A stretch of 64,000 nt of DNA, taken from assembly GCA_030323885.1 (NCBI GenBank), contig CM059192.1, forward strand, positions 68,336,785 to 68,400,784. The letters run 5' to 3'. Position 1 is the stretch's first letter, and the number at the start of each line of letters is the position of its first letter. The notes beneath the pieces were generated by a model. That model did not search any database. It was not told where the DNA came from and saw only the letters and a list, made by a program, of their open reading frames with translations. Of this stretch, positions 40,149 to 52,066 are shown one piece after another. The position numbers and the translations under genes are program-made. Origin of the DNA: Branchipolynoe longqiensis (Eukaryota; Annelida; Polychaeta; Phyllodocida; Polynoidae).

Positions 40149-41623
40149 GGGGGACATTTCGCATAGTTATTTTTTCCGACGATAGGTGGCGCATCGGTAC
40201 TAGTGGGCCTAAACGGAGATATTACAAGACAACATGCAGTCAGTTTGCAGGACCATACCATTCATTACTATGTTAGTATACAAGACCATACTATCATGTC
40301 AGTGCACAGGACTACAGTCAGTCGTATGTCAGTACACAGGACTAGAGTCAGTACTCAGGACCATACCATCAGTATGTCAGTACACTGGACTAGTCAGTAC
40401 ACATAATTATACCGTCAGTATGGCAGTACTACAGTCAGTACACAGGACTGTATCACCAGTATGTCAGTACACTGAACTAATAAGTACACATGACTACAGT
40501 CAGTACTCAGGACCATACCATCAATATGTCAGTGCACAGGACTACAGTCAGTACTCAGAACCATACCACCTTTATGTCAGTACACCGGACTACAGTCAGT
40601 ACTCAGGACCATACCACCTGTATGTCAGTACACCGGACTACAGTCAGTACTCAGGACCATACCACCTGTATGTCAGTACACCGGACTACAGTCAGCACAC
40701 AGAACCATACGGTCAGTATGCCATACTACATTCAGTATTCAGGACCATACTATTAGTATGTCTGTACACAGGACTAGTCAGTACAAGGACAACAGTCAGT
40801 ACACAGAACAATACCATGAGTATGTCAGTACGCTAGACTACTGTCAGTACTCAGGACCATACCATTAGTGTGTCAGTACACAGGACTAGTCAGTACAAGG
40901 ACTACAGTCAGCACACAGAACTATACCATCAGTATGTCAGTACACAAGACTACAGTCAGTACTCAGTACCATGCCACCGGTATGTCAGGGCACATGACTA
41001 GTTAGTAGACAGAACTATGCCGTCAGTATGACAGTACACAGGACTATATTGTTAGTAGGTCAGAACTCAGGACTACAGTCAGTACACAGGACCATACCAT
41101 CAGTATGTCTGCACATAGGACTAGTCAGTACACAGGACAATAATGTCAGTATATAGGACTACAATCAGTACACAGGACAATACTGTCAGTACACAGGACA
41201 ATACTGTCAGAACACAGGACAATAGTGTTGGTATTTCAGTACACATAACTATACCATCAGTATGTCAGTACTCAGGAATACAGTCAGTACACATGGCTAT
41301 ACACTGTCAGTGTGTCAGTACACAGGAGTAGTCTGTACACAGGACCATACCATCAGTATGTCAGTACACTGGACTGGTCAGTACATGGGACTATAACATC
41401 AGTATGTCAGTACACAGTACACCATACTACATTTAGGACACAGGAATATACAATCAGTATGTCAGTACAAAGGACTACCATCAATACACAGGACCATGCC
41501 ATCAGTATGTCAGTACACAGGACTAGTCAGTACACAGAACTATACTCTCAATGTTTTTAGGCCCACTGTTTCAGTGGTGACGCCAACGGCAATTGTTTGA
41601 ACTACAAAATCGCAATGTCCTCC
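40149..41623. mobile_element. Family X TIR element, copy 2, carrying satellite B
   Basis: The ends GGGGGACATTTCGCATAGTT and CAAAATCGCAATGTCCTCC are inverted. The arms GATAGGTGGCGCATCGGTAC (left) and GGCCCACTG...GTGACGCCAACGGCA (right) match copy 1. AT at 40147-40148 and 41624-41625 flank it, and removing one AT restores MITE-1 (GTCAATTTGATA). The interior is a different satellite from copy 1. Confidence 0.85.
40230..41555. repeat. Satellite B: about 48-bp unit, more than 20 copies
   Basis: Core unit GGACTACAGTCAGTACTCAG then GACCATACCATCAGTATGTC then AGTACACA. The central units (about 40540-40700) are nearly identical and outer units diverge. The 48-bp length keeps frames open, so long apparent ORFs here are by-products. 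Confidence 0.92.
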
Positions 41624-42222
41624 ATTTGATACAACTTGTTACTGCAGAAGTCCGTACTTGCCAACATTAATTTGACATGTTTCCACTTCAAATATCTAAA
41701 AAAAAAGTTGCTATTTAAAATAAGTTACTTCAAGCTAAAGTAAGGTAGAGTATGCAGATCAACCTAATATATTTATCTCAGAACATGGCATAATCTCAAA
41801 ACCATCGGACTATGCAACTTTAAAGCAAGGAAAATGGCAGGTAGGTCTAATCTTGCGGTTTCTGTTACCTGAAGAGCAGCTCAGCCCCATGGCTGCCTGC
41901 GAACGCCAGCTCATTACTGACCGCATGCGCGCCACACACCAGAATCGATGCATAATTGCCAATTACCGCGCACAGCGAATTAGCAATCAGCAAGCATAGG
42001 AGGTCTGTCGATCGATGCTCAGAAGGCGTGGTCCCGGGGTGAGTTACTTGTCCTGGCTATTGTTGAGAGAATAGCGCTGATTCTTAAAGGTTAAAGGTCA
42101 CGGACGAAGACAGGGCGGGCAGAATTAGGTAATTCTTAATGTTAATCGGGGTGACCCGGTCAGGTGGACAGGATTAGCCAGGTATGGTGGAACTGGGGGG
42201 ATTAACTGGTTACCTAACCTTG

Positions 42223-42282
42223 GTTGGTTGTTGGGGTTTTATGTCCTGGCAATATTTAAGGTCATGTCATATCAGGACGGAA
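42223..42282 (-). mobile_element. SINE-A T1 tail fragment
   Basis: GGTTGGTTGTTGGGGTTTTA to CATATCAGGACGG. Confidence 0.75.
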
Positions 42283-42462
42283 CCTTTGTCGGTGTTTGGC
42301 ATATATGCGGGATTATCTCGTCGTTATTCTGTGGGATATGTACGAAACGATAACTACACTACCTCCTCACTTATTATATATTATATATTTATAAATATTG
42401 CTACGAATAAACTACTACACAACAAGTGGACTGAGCTGAATTATTGTGTGGCATGACAATCG

Positions 42463-42530
42463 GTCTTGATATGACCTTAGATGTTGCTAGGACGTAAAAC
42501 AACAACAAACAACAAAACAACAACAATCGG
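42463..42530 (+). mobile_element. SINE-A T1 tail fragment
   Basis: TCTTGATATGACCTTAGATG to GACGTAAAACAACAACAAAC. The flanking CAATCGGTCTTG occurs on both sides (about 42458 and 42526), suggesting a target duplication. Confidence 0.8.
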
Positions 42531-42965
42531 TCTTGCGTTACCGTATTAAAAGCAAAATGTTGGGGAAGTGAGGGCCAAATCGAGTCGAGTAGTAGCTGGA
42601 AGACTGGCATCACAGCTGCCAATCCACAGTGCCCAAATAAAAAAATACAAACCAATATACATAAATAATGCTAGTTCACCACAGACCAAGTCGGGGCATG
42701 AACCCCTCCATTTTATCTCCGCTTCCGACCGAGTGGCGAAAGCAACCCCGAGAAGAGAGGGGCGCGAGGTGCATGCTGGTCACCCTCCACCTCGACCCCC
42801 ACCCCATGAGAGGGGTGGCAGAGAAGGAACCATTCTAGAGCTTATTACACGTGATAAAGGGTTTATCAGTATCCATATAAATGCGCTATATACGCAAATG
42901 TTTTTGTGTTTAAAAAAAAAAACTCTGGCAGAAACTCATAATCATTGGATTATGCTACTTTGCTA
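42531..42965. other. No gene; MITE-1 right-end remnant at about 42923-42962
   Basis: GCAGAAACTCATAATCATTG followed by GATTATGCTACTTT resembles a MITE-1 terminus. Otherwise no feature. Confidence 0.4.
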
Positions 42966-43720
42966 GACTACATCACGGTTCCAGCGGCACGGTGCATTGT
43001 GGCATGCGTCAGAGCAAAACAAACCCGTGAGAAGCACATGGCACATGCTAATACACTGGGAGCAGCTATGAAATGTGCTAGTTTCATCTCATCTCAGCTC
43101 TTGCTTGAAACATAGAATACCAACTAAAAAATATATATATAATAAATTAAGATATTAATCTTTCATCCAGCATTGCATTTACATCAATATAATATGCACA
43201 TCTTATGCCATGTGCATTTGGATTTGTCAAATCTGGGCACTCAGACTAGTGTTAGAGCCATAGCCAGAGTCAGTTTTACTTATTTTATTCATGTTTTTAT
43301 TTATATCCTATGGTTAATGACATATGTAGAAATAGACAATGAGTAGGGTTAATCAGATATTGGTTATATATTTCTTTGAAACAAGTTTTTGTTTACACAT
43401 TTGACAATTTAATATTTAGAACAAGAAGTACTTATGGCTAATCAATGGTGATGTAAACATCAGCCTGTAAAGTGACTGAAATTGTATGTTTCTTAGCTCA
43501 AAATGCTTACGTATGGAGAGTTGTCTTAAACATATTCATTATATTATTATATTGCATCCTTCCGTCCATGTTTGTGCCAAATTGTTATGTATTTTTTTAT
43601 TAATTTTGAATAAAATCGAAGTTTTGTCCTATGCGTATCGGCAAACTCAATGGCCGTATGCCTTTGCTTTGTTCCCAACACCGTTTTCAGCGCATGCGCA
43701 GTCGGAACCGTGATGTGGTC
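42966..43720. mobile_element. TA-flanked 755-bp DNA transposon, copy 1
   Basis: The ends GACTACATCACGGTTCC and GGAACCGTGATGTGGTC are perfectly inverted over most of 17 bp, with TA on both sides (42964-42965, 43721-43722). There is no transposase ORF. The copy at 52582-53339 is the reverse complement with moderate divergence. Confidence 0.88.
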
Positions 43721-43722
43721 TA

Positions 43723-44685
43723 TTGTAATGCTGGTCGATATGTGGCTCAGTCCTCACTGAGAGACCAGCTGAACTAGGGATGCCTGTGTTGCACATCAAT
43801 GCCCTCTATATCAAATAACTTGTAATTATGGAGCCCCATTGTGGCTGGTCTGTGGACAGACATTGCACACATACAAACAGCGACATTCCCGGTGTCACCA
43901 GCTTTCAGCCTATCTGTAAGACAGCTTGCGCTTAACTGACTACCCCAGCAAGACATTGACACTGGTTCTATTCACTGTTTAGGCACATGTCGATTGGTGT
44001 ATGGTGCACTTGCCAGTCGGTTGTAGTCGTTAGCTTTTCCATCTGTGAGGTCACCTTTGTCCGCGCAATAACTAGCAAATTAGCGAGCGCTGCAGTCTAT
44101 AGTTGTATCATTTTATAATAGGTCACTCCACATTAGGGGTTTTCTGCTTTTTTGGTGTATTTATTTGGGGGGCTGACATAAAGTACGCAGGCATGCCAGA
44201 CAAATCATTTTGAGTGCAACAGTTTTTTGTGGATTTTTTTTAACTACAAGTAAAAAGCAACTAATGAATACTTAACATTAAATAAAACACCACTTTGTGC
44301 TATATATGTATTTACCCGCTCTCACACCTGGGTTGTAATCTGAAGTTGCGACTTGGTGTGCTGGGTGGCATATTCAGTCCTTCTTGAGGGAACTCTGGAA
44401 CTGGGAACGCACGTAGAGGGCGGCGAGGTGGGGTGGGAGTGATACACAAGGAATATAAAATACAGTACTGGCATTACGCAGGTAACACCTGCACTCCGCA
44501 TGCCCCTGCAGATGTGGAGGAGACGGGGACATGCCCCGTCTTCACACACTTGCTGCCAAATGTTAAACACAAATCAATATACCACACAAACACCTTTGAT
44601 ATGTGCAATGTGACCATGTCACCCACACATTTCTTTATTCTCTCGCTACACACTTCCCAGGTACACCATGCATCTTACGTACACT
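43723..44685. other. No gene recognised
   Basis: Unique sequence. No ORF with protein-like composition or repeat end was found. Confidence 0.4.
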
Positions 44686-45035
44686 CAATCTTTCCCTTTC
44701 CTTCCTTTTCCTTTTCTCCTTCCGCCTGTCCCTTCCCATTCCCCTTCCCCTTACCCATCCCTTTCTTCTTCCCCTGCCACTTCCCCTTCCCCCTCCCCTG
44801 CCACTTCCCATTCCCCCTCCCCTTACCCTTCCCCTTCCCCCTCCCTTTCCCCATCCCTTTCCTCTTCTCCTTCCCCCGTCTCCTTCCCCCGTCTCCTTCC
44901 TCTTCCCCTGCTACTTGCCCATCCCTTTTCCCCTTCCCATCCCCCTCCCCCTGCCACTTCCCATTCCCCCTATCCCCTCCCCTGCCACTTCCCCTTCCCC
45001 TCCCCCTCCACTGCCACTTCTCTCCCCCGCCCCCG
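44686..45035. repeat. Pyrimidine tract (CCTTCCCCTTCCC)n
   Basis: About 350 bp almost entirely C and T on the plus strand. Long apparent ORFs are low complexity. Confidence 0.92.
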
Positions 45036-45212
45036 CGCCACCCTCACCATCTATTCACCCGTACAGTTCATCCCATGCAGCATACCCGATTCCAACGGCG
45101 CCCCCTGGCGGATGACTCCTATTCTAACCCCACAGTTCTCTCCTTTGCCGACAGGTGGTGCGCGTGACGGCGTGAGTGACCTATCTAGAACAGCGACAGG
45201 TCAGTAGCAGTA

Positions 45213-45231
45213 TCCCCCCCCCCCCCCCCCC
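45213..45231. repeat. Poly-C run
   Basis: About 19 C just before the 85-bp tandem array. Confidence 0.9.
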
Positions 45232-45260
45232 CGTGCACGTTATTGGCCCCCCCACCACCC

Positions 45261-45735
45261 CTGAATTACTCACGAGCTGCTCGTGCCAACTGTCTGCCTG
45301 CACACAGCACGTCCTACTGCCTCACATAACCCACTGTGTAACCCCCTGAATGACTCATGAGCTGCTCATGCCAACTGTCTGCCTGCACACAGCACTTCCT
45401 ACTGCCTCACATAACCCACTGTGTAACCCCCTGAGTTACTCACGAGCTGCTCATGCCAACTGTCTGCCTGCACACAGCATGTCCCACTGCCTCACATAAC
45501 CCACTGTGTAACCCCCTGAGTTACTCATGAGCTTCTCGTGCCAACTGTCTGCCTGCACGCAGCATGTCCTACTGCCTCACATAACCCACTGTGTAACCCC
45601 CTGAGTTACTCACGAGCTGCTCATGCCAACTGCCTGCACACATCACGTCCTACTGCCTCACATAACCCACTGTGTAACCCCCCTGAATTACTCATGAGCT
45701 GCTCGTGCCACACAGCACGTCCTACTACTGTATGT
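45261..45735. repeat. Minisatellite, 85-bp unit, six copies
   Basis: Units begin near 45261, 45346, 45431, 45516, 45600 and 45682 with CTGARTTACTCAYGAGCTGC. Each includes CAACTGTCTGCCTGCACACA and ACATAACCCACTGTGTAACC. The last units are shortened. Confidence 0.92.
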
Positions 45736-46264
45736 ATACTCAATACTGCCAGTCTAACACTCCCACAGTACACCTCGCTCCATGTGTTTGTTGGTGTTCT
45801 GAGGTTTTTGTCTTGCTTTGTGTAGGTCACACCTGTTCGCGCCCACGCTGAACGGGGTCGTTTTCGTTGCCGCATGAAGTACTTAATTGTCCTCTCCTAA
45901 TGGTATTCATACCCTTTGACTGGTACTGTTTTCGATTGTATGCCAGTGGGGACAATGTACACTAACATGAATGCAGAGGAATATACTCCGCCTTCTTTCT
46001 ATTTAAGTATTCAACCCAAAATAACTTATTTCAGATTTGCTGTTTCTAACTAATACTAAGCATTTGGGCTAGGTTCATAAGTGCGCTGTAACCCTAACGG
46101 CGGAAAGACGTCGTTATGTGTGTATCTATGTATGTATTGCTTTGCATGTATCCCTATGTATATCTATTTATGAATCTGAATATATAATGTCTATATGTAT
46201 TTAGGTATGTATCTATTTTGTACCCGATATGCACTTCCCCCTCCCTTCTCAGTTTTAGGATTGT

Positions 46265-46570
46265 TTAAATTAAATTTCCAGGAAATGGGTATTCTTCAGC
46301 TTGCTGTACCACTTTTAGGATGCCATTTAGGTTGGCATTGCTACATTTCTTAGCTGGTTGTACAGGTAACGCCGAGACTACTATTTTGATAAACCACGGT
46401 ACTGTGTCCATTTGAGGACTGGCTCCGTACAGACCAGGTGTATGATGACAGTCCAATAAGGCTCCTGCGTTACTCTGCAAGCGGCCAATTGGGTGTGCAG
46501 TTCCTTTCTCCGCGGCGCTAATACTAGGCATGTGAGGCATGACTCCCAGTATGGGATTATTGCCATAGCG
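46265..46570 (-). CDS. Unrecognised protein-like ORF
   Basis: About 100 minus-strand codons with globular composition: PILGVMPHMPSISAAEKGTA, GALLDCHHTPGLYGASPQMD, TVPWFIKIVVSALPVQPAKK and GILKVVQQAEEYPFPG, ending in TAA at 46265. Several Cys, His and Trp and balanced hydrophobics make it unlike the SINE-derived frames nearby. No splice donor follows, as it ends in a stop. It may be a terminal exon, a retrocopy or a transposon remnant. Function unknown. Confidence 0.4.
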   Translation of the reverse strand, partial: RYGNNPILGVMPHMPSISAAEKGTAHPIGRLQSNAGALLDCHHTPGLYGASPQMDTVPWFIKIVVSALPVQPAKKCSNANLNGILKVVQQAEEYPFPGNLI

Positions 46571-46689
46571 AGTCACTCACCCGTGCCGATCAATCAGGCA
46601 TCACATCGACCATAGTGCCCCGGTTTGTGTTATCGATCTCACGCCAAAATCACTCGGGACCCCATTCTACAGAATATCCCCACACCAAC

Positions 46690-46912
46690 CGAAGGAGTTG
46701 AGCGCCTGCCCACTTCTTCCCTCTTTGGTAGGTTCTGCGATCCGAAACCCGGCCAAGTCAAACCAACGGCGTACAAATTTATACGTGTCGCTAAGTAGTC
46801 TGGCGTTCGACATTACTAGGATTAGGCAAGGAGCAGTGGAAAGAGGCAATTGTGTACGATTGCAATTTTTCCTGCTTAATCAACGAATCAACTCCCCCCC
46901 CCCCCCCCCCAA
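46690..46912 (+). mobile_element. SINE-A, degraded head, T2 tail, poly-C end
   Basis: The core CATTACTAGGATTAGGCAAG and AGCAGTGGAAAGAGGCAATT to TTCCTGCTTAATCAACGAAT, followed by a run of about 18 C instead of an A-rich tail. Confidence 0.8.
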
Positions 46913-47049
46913 AAGAAACCTACTCAAATAACATTGGTTTGTTGGAGCTGTAATGGCCGCCCCTAGCTGCACCTAACTGCGCATGGGGGCGCCACTAATA
47001 GTGTTCATAGAACAGCTGAACCACTTTGAGCTCCTTATTCCAGTGATAT

Positions 47050-47305
47050 ATTCTCATGGCGACTTTATAGTGCTGCCCCACTGGGAAATCAGGCCACCGG
47101 CACCATGACCCGATGTCCCACTCAGTCACATTATCCTGACACTGAACTAACCAGTCCTTGCCCTATCCTATTAATGCCGAGCGCCAGGCTAGGAAGCGAC
47201 AAGTACCAATTTTTAAGTAATTGGTTTGACTTGACCGGGAACCAAACTTCTGACCTTCCACACGCGAGGCCCACGCTCTACCGACTAGGCCACCGCACCT
47301 GGTGT
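47050..47305 (-). mobile_element. SINE-A, second head type, tail truncated
   Basis: CTCATGGCGACTTTATAGTG through the core to the full head CGACTAGGCCACCGCACCTG. Confidence 0.88.
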
Positions 47306-47429
47306 TAAATTTATTAGAAACATAACAGCTATATTAACTTTGCAAGTTACTTGCCCATGGTGTAAGTAGGGCTTGTCCCAACCTGTTCCATGTTTCAGAT
47401 AATTTGTTCCTACTCTGATTACCCGAAGT

Positions 47430-47668
47430 GGTGTTCTCTGTGGCGGAGTGGTTAGAGTGTTTCACCTTTTTTTAGGTCAGACTCCTAATCTGAAGGTCGG
47501 TGGTTCGATTCCCCATGCCCCCACCTGTGCTAATTTGGATTTCCACCGCTGTGTATAATTCACAGCGTCATCAAGGCCAGTTGCTCTCATACCATGTCTA
47601 TGTGGTGTGGGAGGTTAAAAAAAATCTCTTGGGTCGGTAAAGGTGTAGGCTCTGGCTTTCTATTGACA
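47430..47668 (+). mobile_element. SINE-C copy 2, 3'-truncated
   Basis: The head GTGTTCTCTGTGGCGGAGTG, GGTTCGATTCCCCATGCCCC, then CACCGCTGTGTATAATTCAC and GTGGTGTGGGAGGTTAAAAA. It ends before the T2 tail. Confidence 0.85.
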
Positions 47669-48420
47669 AACTGTCTCATGGTGAAAACAAGTCTATTCAG
47701 ACTTATCCAGGAGAGGCAATACAACTCCTCAAGGAAAAAGAGAAGAAAAAGTGGCAGACTGAATCAGTTGTCTACCAGGTAGACTTTTGATTGCATTAAC
47801 TTCCCCTCTTTCATTTTACTTGTCCTGGACAATGTGAACATCGTGTCTGGTGGTTTTTTAAAGGTGTTTTGGGGATTGTTATTTTGTAATGAATGTCTGA
47901 ATGTTATTCCAGGCGTGAATATTGAGTTGTTTATGCAAGTATTTGCTAATGGATTTAGCTTCTTTTTTTTTTTTTTTAGCAACCAGAGATATAGTACAAA
48001 TTGGTCTCAGCAGTTGTTATTAATATTCATATTAATATTATTATTGTGTTTTTTTTTTTATGTTGGTAGTGTCAGAGGAGTAGCACGCCCCGTGGAGTTG
48101 GGGCCATTGTTTGCACTCCACTGGGGATGTGCTGATTAAGCAGGTTTACGTAGGCACCTGTGGAGTGAGATAGGAAATGACTCATTTAAAGGGTAGGATT
48201 CCAGCTCTGTGGGAGGCGGTATGCAAATGCAAAATAAAATGGAAAACATGTAAATACAATAGCTTTGATTCCATATGTCCGACTGCAAATGTGATTTGCG
48301 TAGATGGCGAACTGGATCGCTCCATGTAGCGGTGGGTGTGAATGTGAACCGAGTGTGCCATTTCCAATATAAACAGGGGGAGAGGGAGCGGTTCATTCTT
48401 TTCAGTGTAGCTGTTGTGTG
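47669..48420. other. No gene recognised
   Basis: Contains poly-T runs at about 47964-47978 and 48050-48058. Confidence 0.4.
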
Positions 48421-48425
48421 GATGA

Positions 48426-48432
48426 GGTAAGG

Positions 48433-48496
<64 letters not shown>

Positions 48497-48529
48497 CTGT
48501 CGTTCTTTTCAGTGTGGATGAGGTATGGT

Positions 48530-48561
<32 letters not shown>

Positions 48562-49297
48562 AGGTTGTCGTTCTTTTCAGTGTGGATGAGGTATGGGTGT
48601 GTGTGTGTTTGTGTGAGGTTGTCGTTCTTTTCAGTGTGGATGAGGTATGGTTGTGTGTGTGTGTGTGTGTGAGGTTGTCGTTCTTTTCAGTGTGGATGAG
48701 GTATGGGTGTGTGTTTGTTTGTGTGAGGTTGTCGTTCTTTTCAGTGTGATGAGGTATGGGTGTGTGTGTGTGTGTGGTGGTGAGGTTGTCGTTCTTTCAG
48801 TGTGGTGAGGTATTGTTGTGTTTGTTTGTGTGAGGTTGTCGTTCTTTTCAGTGTGGATGAGGTATGGTTGTGTGTGTGTGTGTTGGTGTGTGAGGTTGTC
48901 GTTCTTTTCAGTGTGGATGAGTAGGGTGTTGTTTGTTTGGTGAGGTTGTCGTTCTTTTCATGTATGAGTATGGTTTGTGTGTGTGTGTCTGTGTGTGTCT
49001 GTGTGTGTGTGAGGTTGTCGTTCTTTTCAGTGTGGATGAGGTATGGTTGTGTGTGTGTTTGTGTGAGGTTGTCGTTCTTTTCAGTGTGGATGAGGTATGG
49101 TTGTGTGTGTGTGTGAGGTTGTCATTCTTTTCAGTGTAGATGAGATATGGTTGTGTGTGTGTGTGTGTGAGGTTGTGTGTGTGTGTGAGGTTGTCATTCT
49201 TTTCAGTGTGGATGAGGTATGGTTGTGTGTGTGTGTGAGTGTAGGGGTGTGTGTGTGTGTGTGTGAGGTTGTCGTTCTTTTCAGTGTGGATGAGGTA

Positions 49298-49333
<36 letters not shown>

Positions 49334-49412
49334 TGTAGTTCTTTTCAGTGTGGATGAGGTATGTGTGTAGGTGGGTGTATGTGTGTGTGTGTATGTGTGT
49401 GTGTGTTTAGGG
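48426..49412. repeat. (TG)n minisatellite with conserved spacer
   Basis: Variable TG runs alternate with a nearly constant block, GAGGTTGTCGTTCTTTTCAG then TGTGGATGAGGTATGGTTG. About sixteen units of roughly 50-75 bp; length varies mainly in the TG part. Confidence 0.95.
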
Positions 49413-49941
49413 TGCACACGGTCGTTACACAGCAGTATTAATACAATACAAATAGAAGTCGGTCTCAGTGGCAACATAGTAACGACACTCCTTCGTGGAA
49501 TCTAGTTATCTTTGTTGTGGGTTTAATTTTCCCTATTTGATGCGGTTGATAGATGCTTCTGGTAGGCACACACGCTCTGTGTTCTAGTTCACAAGACTAC
49601 AGTCCAATACAAGCTACGGAAATAAACCAAAATACATTTTTGTCTAAAAGTTATAAATATATAGGCAATGGCTTCCCCCACCCCCACAGGGCCACACCCA
49701 CCGACCGTGGACCGCTGTTAAAAATAATAACGGGGTATTATTTATCGCTGTAGCAGGTAATCACAATTTAGGTGATATAAATACAGCTCTCTCAGCTAAC
49801 TTAGCTGGCTCGCATATAGCTGATTGTGCCATATGTCATCAAGTGTAAAGCACATCGTCGTAGCCTGAATGTCATGCATGGTCCTCCGAGGCCACCTGTC
49901 GTTCTATTATGTCACGTGATTTGCTTTGAGTATATCTTCTC
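49413..49941. other. No gene recognised
   Basis: Unique sequence. Confidence 0.4.
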
Positions 49942-49986
49942 CAGGGATGAAAGATCTCCGCAATTTCGCGGATTTCCAAGATTTTT
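49942..49986. repeat. 45-bp block, inverted partner of 3143-3187
   Basis: CAGGGATGAAAGATCTCCGC followed by AATTTCGCGGATTTCC, differing from its partner at about two positions. Confidence 0.6.
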
Positions 49987-50059
49987 AATATTTACCGATT
50001 AATGTTCAACAAAATGCCAAGAATCAGGATGTCTATGACAACAATTGATTTGTTCGAAT

Positions 50060-50108
50060 CCCGTTCTGATATGACCTTAGATGTTGCTAGAACATAAAAC
50101 CCAAGCAA
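50060..50108 (+). mobile_element. SINE-A T1 tail fragment
   Basis: TTCTGATATGACCTTAGATG to GCTAGAACATAAAACCCAAG. Confidence 0.75.
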
Positions 50109-50154
50109 GAAAGTGTTCGGTATGGGCGATAATACGGTCACAACAAGGATAGTT

Positions 50155-50556
50155 GAAACCTGACTTCCATAGGCTTCTGATACCATAGGCTTCTGCAGTA
50201 ACAGGTTCTATTAAATTGATTTAGTATACAAATGTTTAATAAGTTCATCAGTATTTAAGTTAGATATGTAGAATCAATTTAGGATAATTGATTTGTTTTT
50301 GAAAATGTGATACTTCATCGCACTTTGCAGCTTTAAAATGCTACACTGCTGTGTTCTAAAATCGGCAACCAAAGACCATGTGACATGGTATGTCCCAGCA
50401 TTTCGGTGTGCACACCGAAATTAATTTGGTACATTTTCCCTTCAGATATATAGCCTTTTATGATAAAAGTTACTTCAAACTAAAGGAAAGGAGATTATAG
50501 CCGATCCACCTATATTATAAAAAAAACTCAAATCTATCGGACTATGCAATATTAAC
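50155..50556. mobile_element. Two MITE-1 half copies in head-on arrangement
   Basis: 50155-50337 is a right half in forward orientation (GCAGTAACAGGTTCTATTAA to GCACTTTGCAGCTTTAA). 50398-50556 is a half in reverse orientation ending TATCGGACTATGCAATATTAA. About 60 bp separate them. Confidence 0.7.
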
Positions 50557-50694
50557 TGTAATCTTAGTAATTGTTGAGCAAGGTTTTGTTTTGCTGGCTT
50601 TAACGTGACAACTGTTCATAGATCTGATGGGCGTGTGTATGTCACTGGACGACTATTTTACAGGAAGTAGCACAAAACGCGGTGATACAATCAG

Positions 50695-51002
50695 TTGATT
50701 CCAAGCCTCCTGTGCGGAAGATCGGGAGTTTGATTCATGGTCGAGTAAAACCAATGACTTACAAAATTGATACTTGTTTATTCCTGGCTTGGCGCTCGGC
50801 ATTAATAGGATAGGGCAAGGACTGGTTAGCTCAGTGTCAGGATGTGACTGAGTGGGATATCGGGTCATGGTCCTGGTGGCCTGATTTCCCCATGGGGCAG
50901 CACTATGAAGTTGCTTTGAGTGCGCTCTGTCACACATCGGTACCTGTCCTGATATGACCTTAGATGTTGCCAGGACGCAAAGTTCCAACAACCATCCAGC
51001 CA
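50695..51002 (+). mobile_element. SINE-A, second head type (partial), T1 tail
   Basis: GGGAGTTTGATTCATGGTCG, the core, and GTTGCCAGGACGCAAAGTTC with a CCAACAACCATCCAGCC end. Confidence 0.88.
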
Positions 51003-51066
51003 ACAGGAAGTGGCACCAAATGTGGGGGGTGGGGGGGGGGCATACAGAGGTGGAGCCACCATGGCC

Positions 51067-51506
51067 TAAAGTGCCTGTCACACCATACCAGATTGAGCAA
51101 AGGCCGCCGGCCGAAACCCACGCTTAACGGACAAGGAACGTACAGTAACGAATAGCCAAAGGACGAGACCGGATAACAACCGAATGTCTAATGGACGGAC
51201 CGAACATCAACCGGACACGTACTGGATGGTTCATGGACGCACCGAAAATAGATATACTGACCGAATTCCTGCAACACCGTCAATGGACTATGCAGGAAGC
51301 AAACCGGAGACATAATGGATGGGTAACAGACATGAACCGGGCTAAACAGACTTAAACCGGACGCCAACCATACACATCAGTCCGGCGGTGTCCGGTACAA
51401 GTTTTGTGCATGTTCAAAACTTTCCACCGGACATTGACATATTTCACCGGACAGTGTCCGTTTTCTATCCGGTTCCCTAATCCGGTAATGTGTGACTGAG
51501 CCTTAA
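51067..51506. mobile_element. Harbinger-type MITE, TAA duplication
   Basis: The element 51070-51503 has ends AGTGCCTGTCACACCATACC and TGTGTGACTGAGCCT, flanked by TAA (51067-51069, 51504-51506). The interior is rich in CCGGA/TCCGG and non-coding. A truncated relative lies at 61611-61875. Confidence 0.85.
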
Positions 51507-51708
51507 GGGATGGTCGCATTCCTCAGTCTAGGTCTATGCACTTTGCAAGTAGGCTATGTTGGCGCCACCTAGTGGGGGAAACTGGTGTTATCGGACTGAC
51601 CGCTGTCACTGACAGTGTAACGCAACGCGACAACGGAATGCCGAAAAGACGCATTGTGACGAGTGGCGCCCCCTCTTGTCTACAGCGAGCCAAGAAGTCG
51701 GGGGCTAG

Positions 51709-51728
51709 GGGGGGGGGGGGGGGGGGGT
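51709..51728. repeat. Poly-G run
   Basis: About 19 G directly before a MITE-1 copy. Confidence 0.9.
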
Positions 51729-51736
51729 CTGTCATT

Positions 51737-51896
51737 TCAAGCTGCATAGTCTGATGAAAACATCAAATTTTCAAAACCAAGACAATTATTCAGATTTGAT
51801 TCTACATTTCAAATTAAAGTAAAGTACAACCAATTCAATATAATTATCTCAGAAAAATTACAGAAACTCAAAACCATTCGACTGTGTAGCTTTTAA
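51737..51896. mobile_element. MITE-1 copy 10, internally deleted
   Basis: TCAAGCTGCATAGTCTGATG to CATTCGACTGTGTAGCTTTTAA. The central about 180 bp is missing, joining GATTTGATTCTACAT to CAAATTAAAGTAAAG. Confidence 0.85.
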
Positions 51897-52066
51897 TTTA
51901 ATTGATCTTTAAAATTTTATTATTTTTAAACCGTGCTTATTTTTGTTTAATAAGTAGTTTTAGGCTACTTATGAATTTCTTAGTCAAAGTGGGGTGGGGT
52001 GGGGGGAGTGTGGAAAGGATAGGATAGGGTTCTTTCCCCCCTGCCCCCCGCCCCCCGCCCCGCTGT

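Larger units (their letters stand above)
40002..41823. mobile_element. MITE-1 copy 9 interrupted by family X
   Basis: Left end TGTAAATCTGCATAGTCCGA, right end CATCGGACTATGCAACTTTAA, reverse orientation relative to copy 1. MITE-1 resumes after the insertion with ACTTGTTACTGCAGAAG. Confidence 0.85.

Noticed and set aside
40234..40836. 200-codon ORF with 16-residue repeats (SQYSGPYHLYVSTPDY)
   Set aside because: The 48-bp satellite unit is divisible by three and free of stops in more than one frame, so open frames are expected without coding function.
40149..41623. Helitron for family X
   Set aside because: Insertion between A and T fits, but long terminal inverted repeats and lack of a CTRR end with hairpin do not; left as an unclassified TIR element.
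45261..45735. CRISPR-like array
   Set aside because: Units are contiguous 85-bp tandem repeats without unique spacers, in an animal genome.
48908..49477. His/Thr-rich and Cys/Val-rich ORFs in TG repeats, also at 15303-15767 and 63253-64000
   Set aside because: Direct translations of microsatellites.
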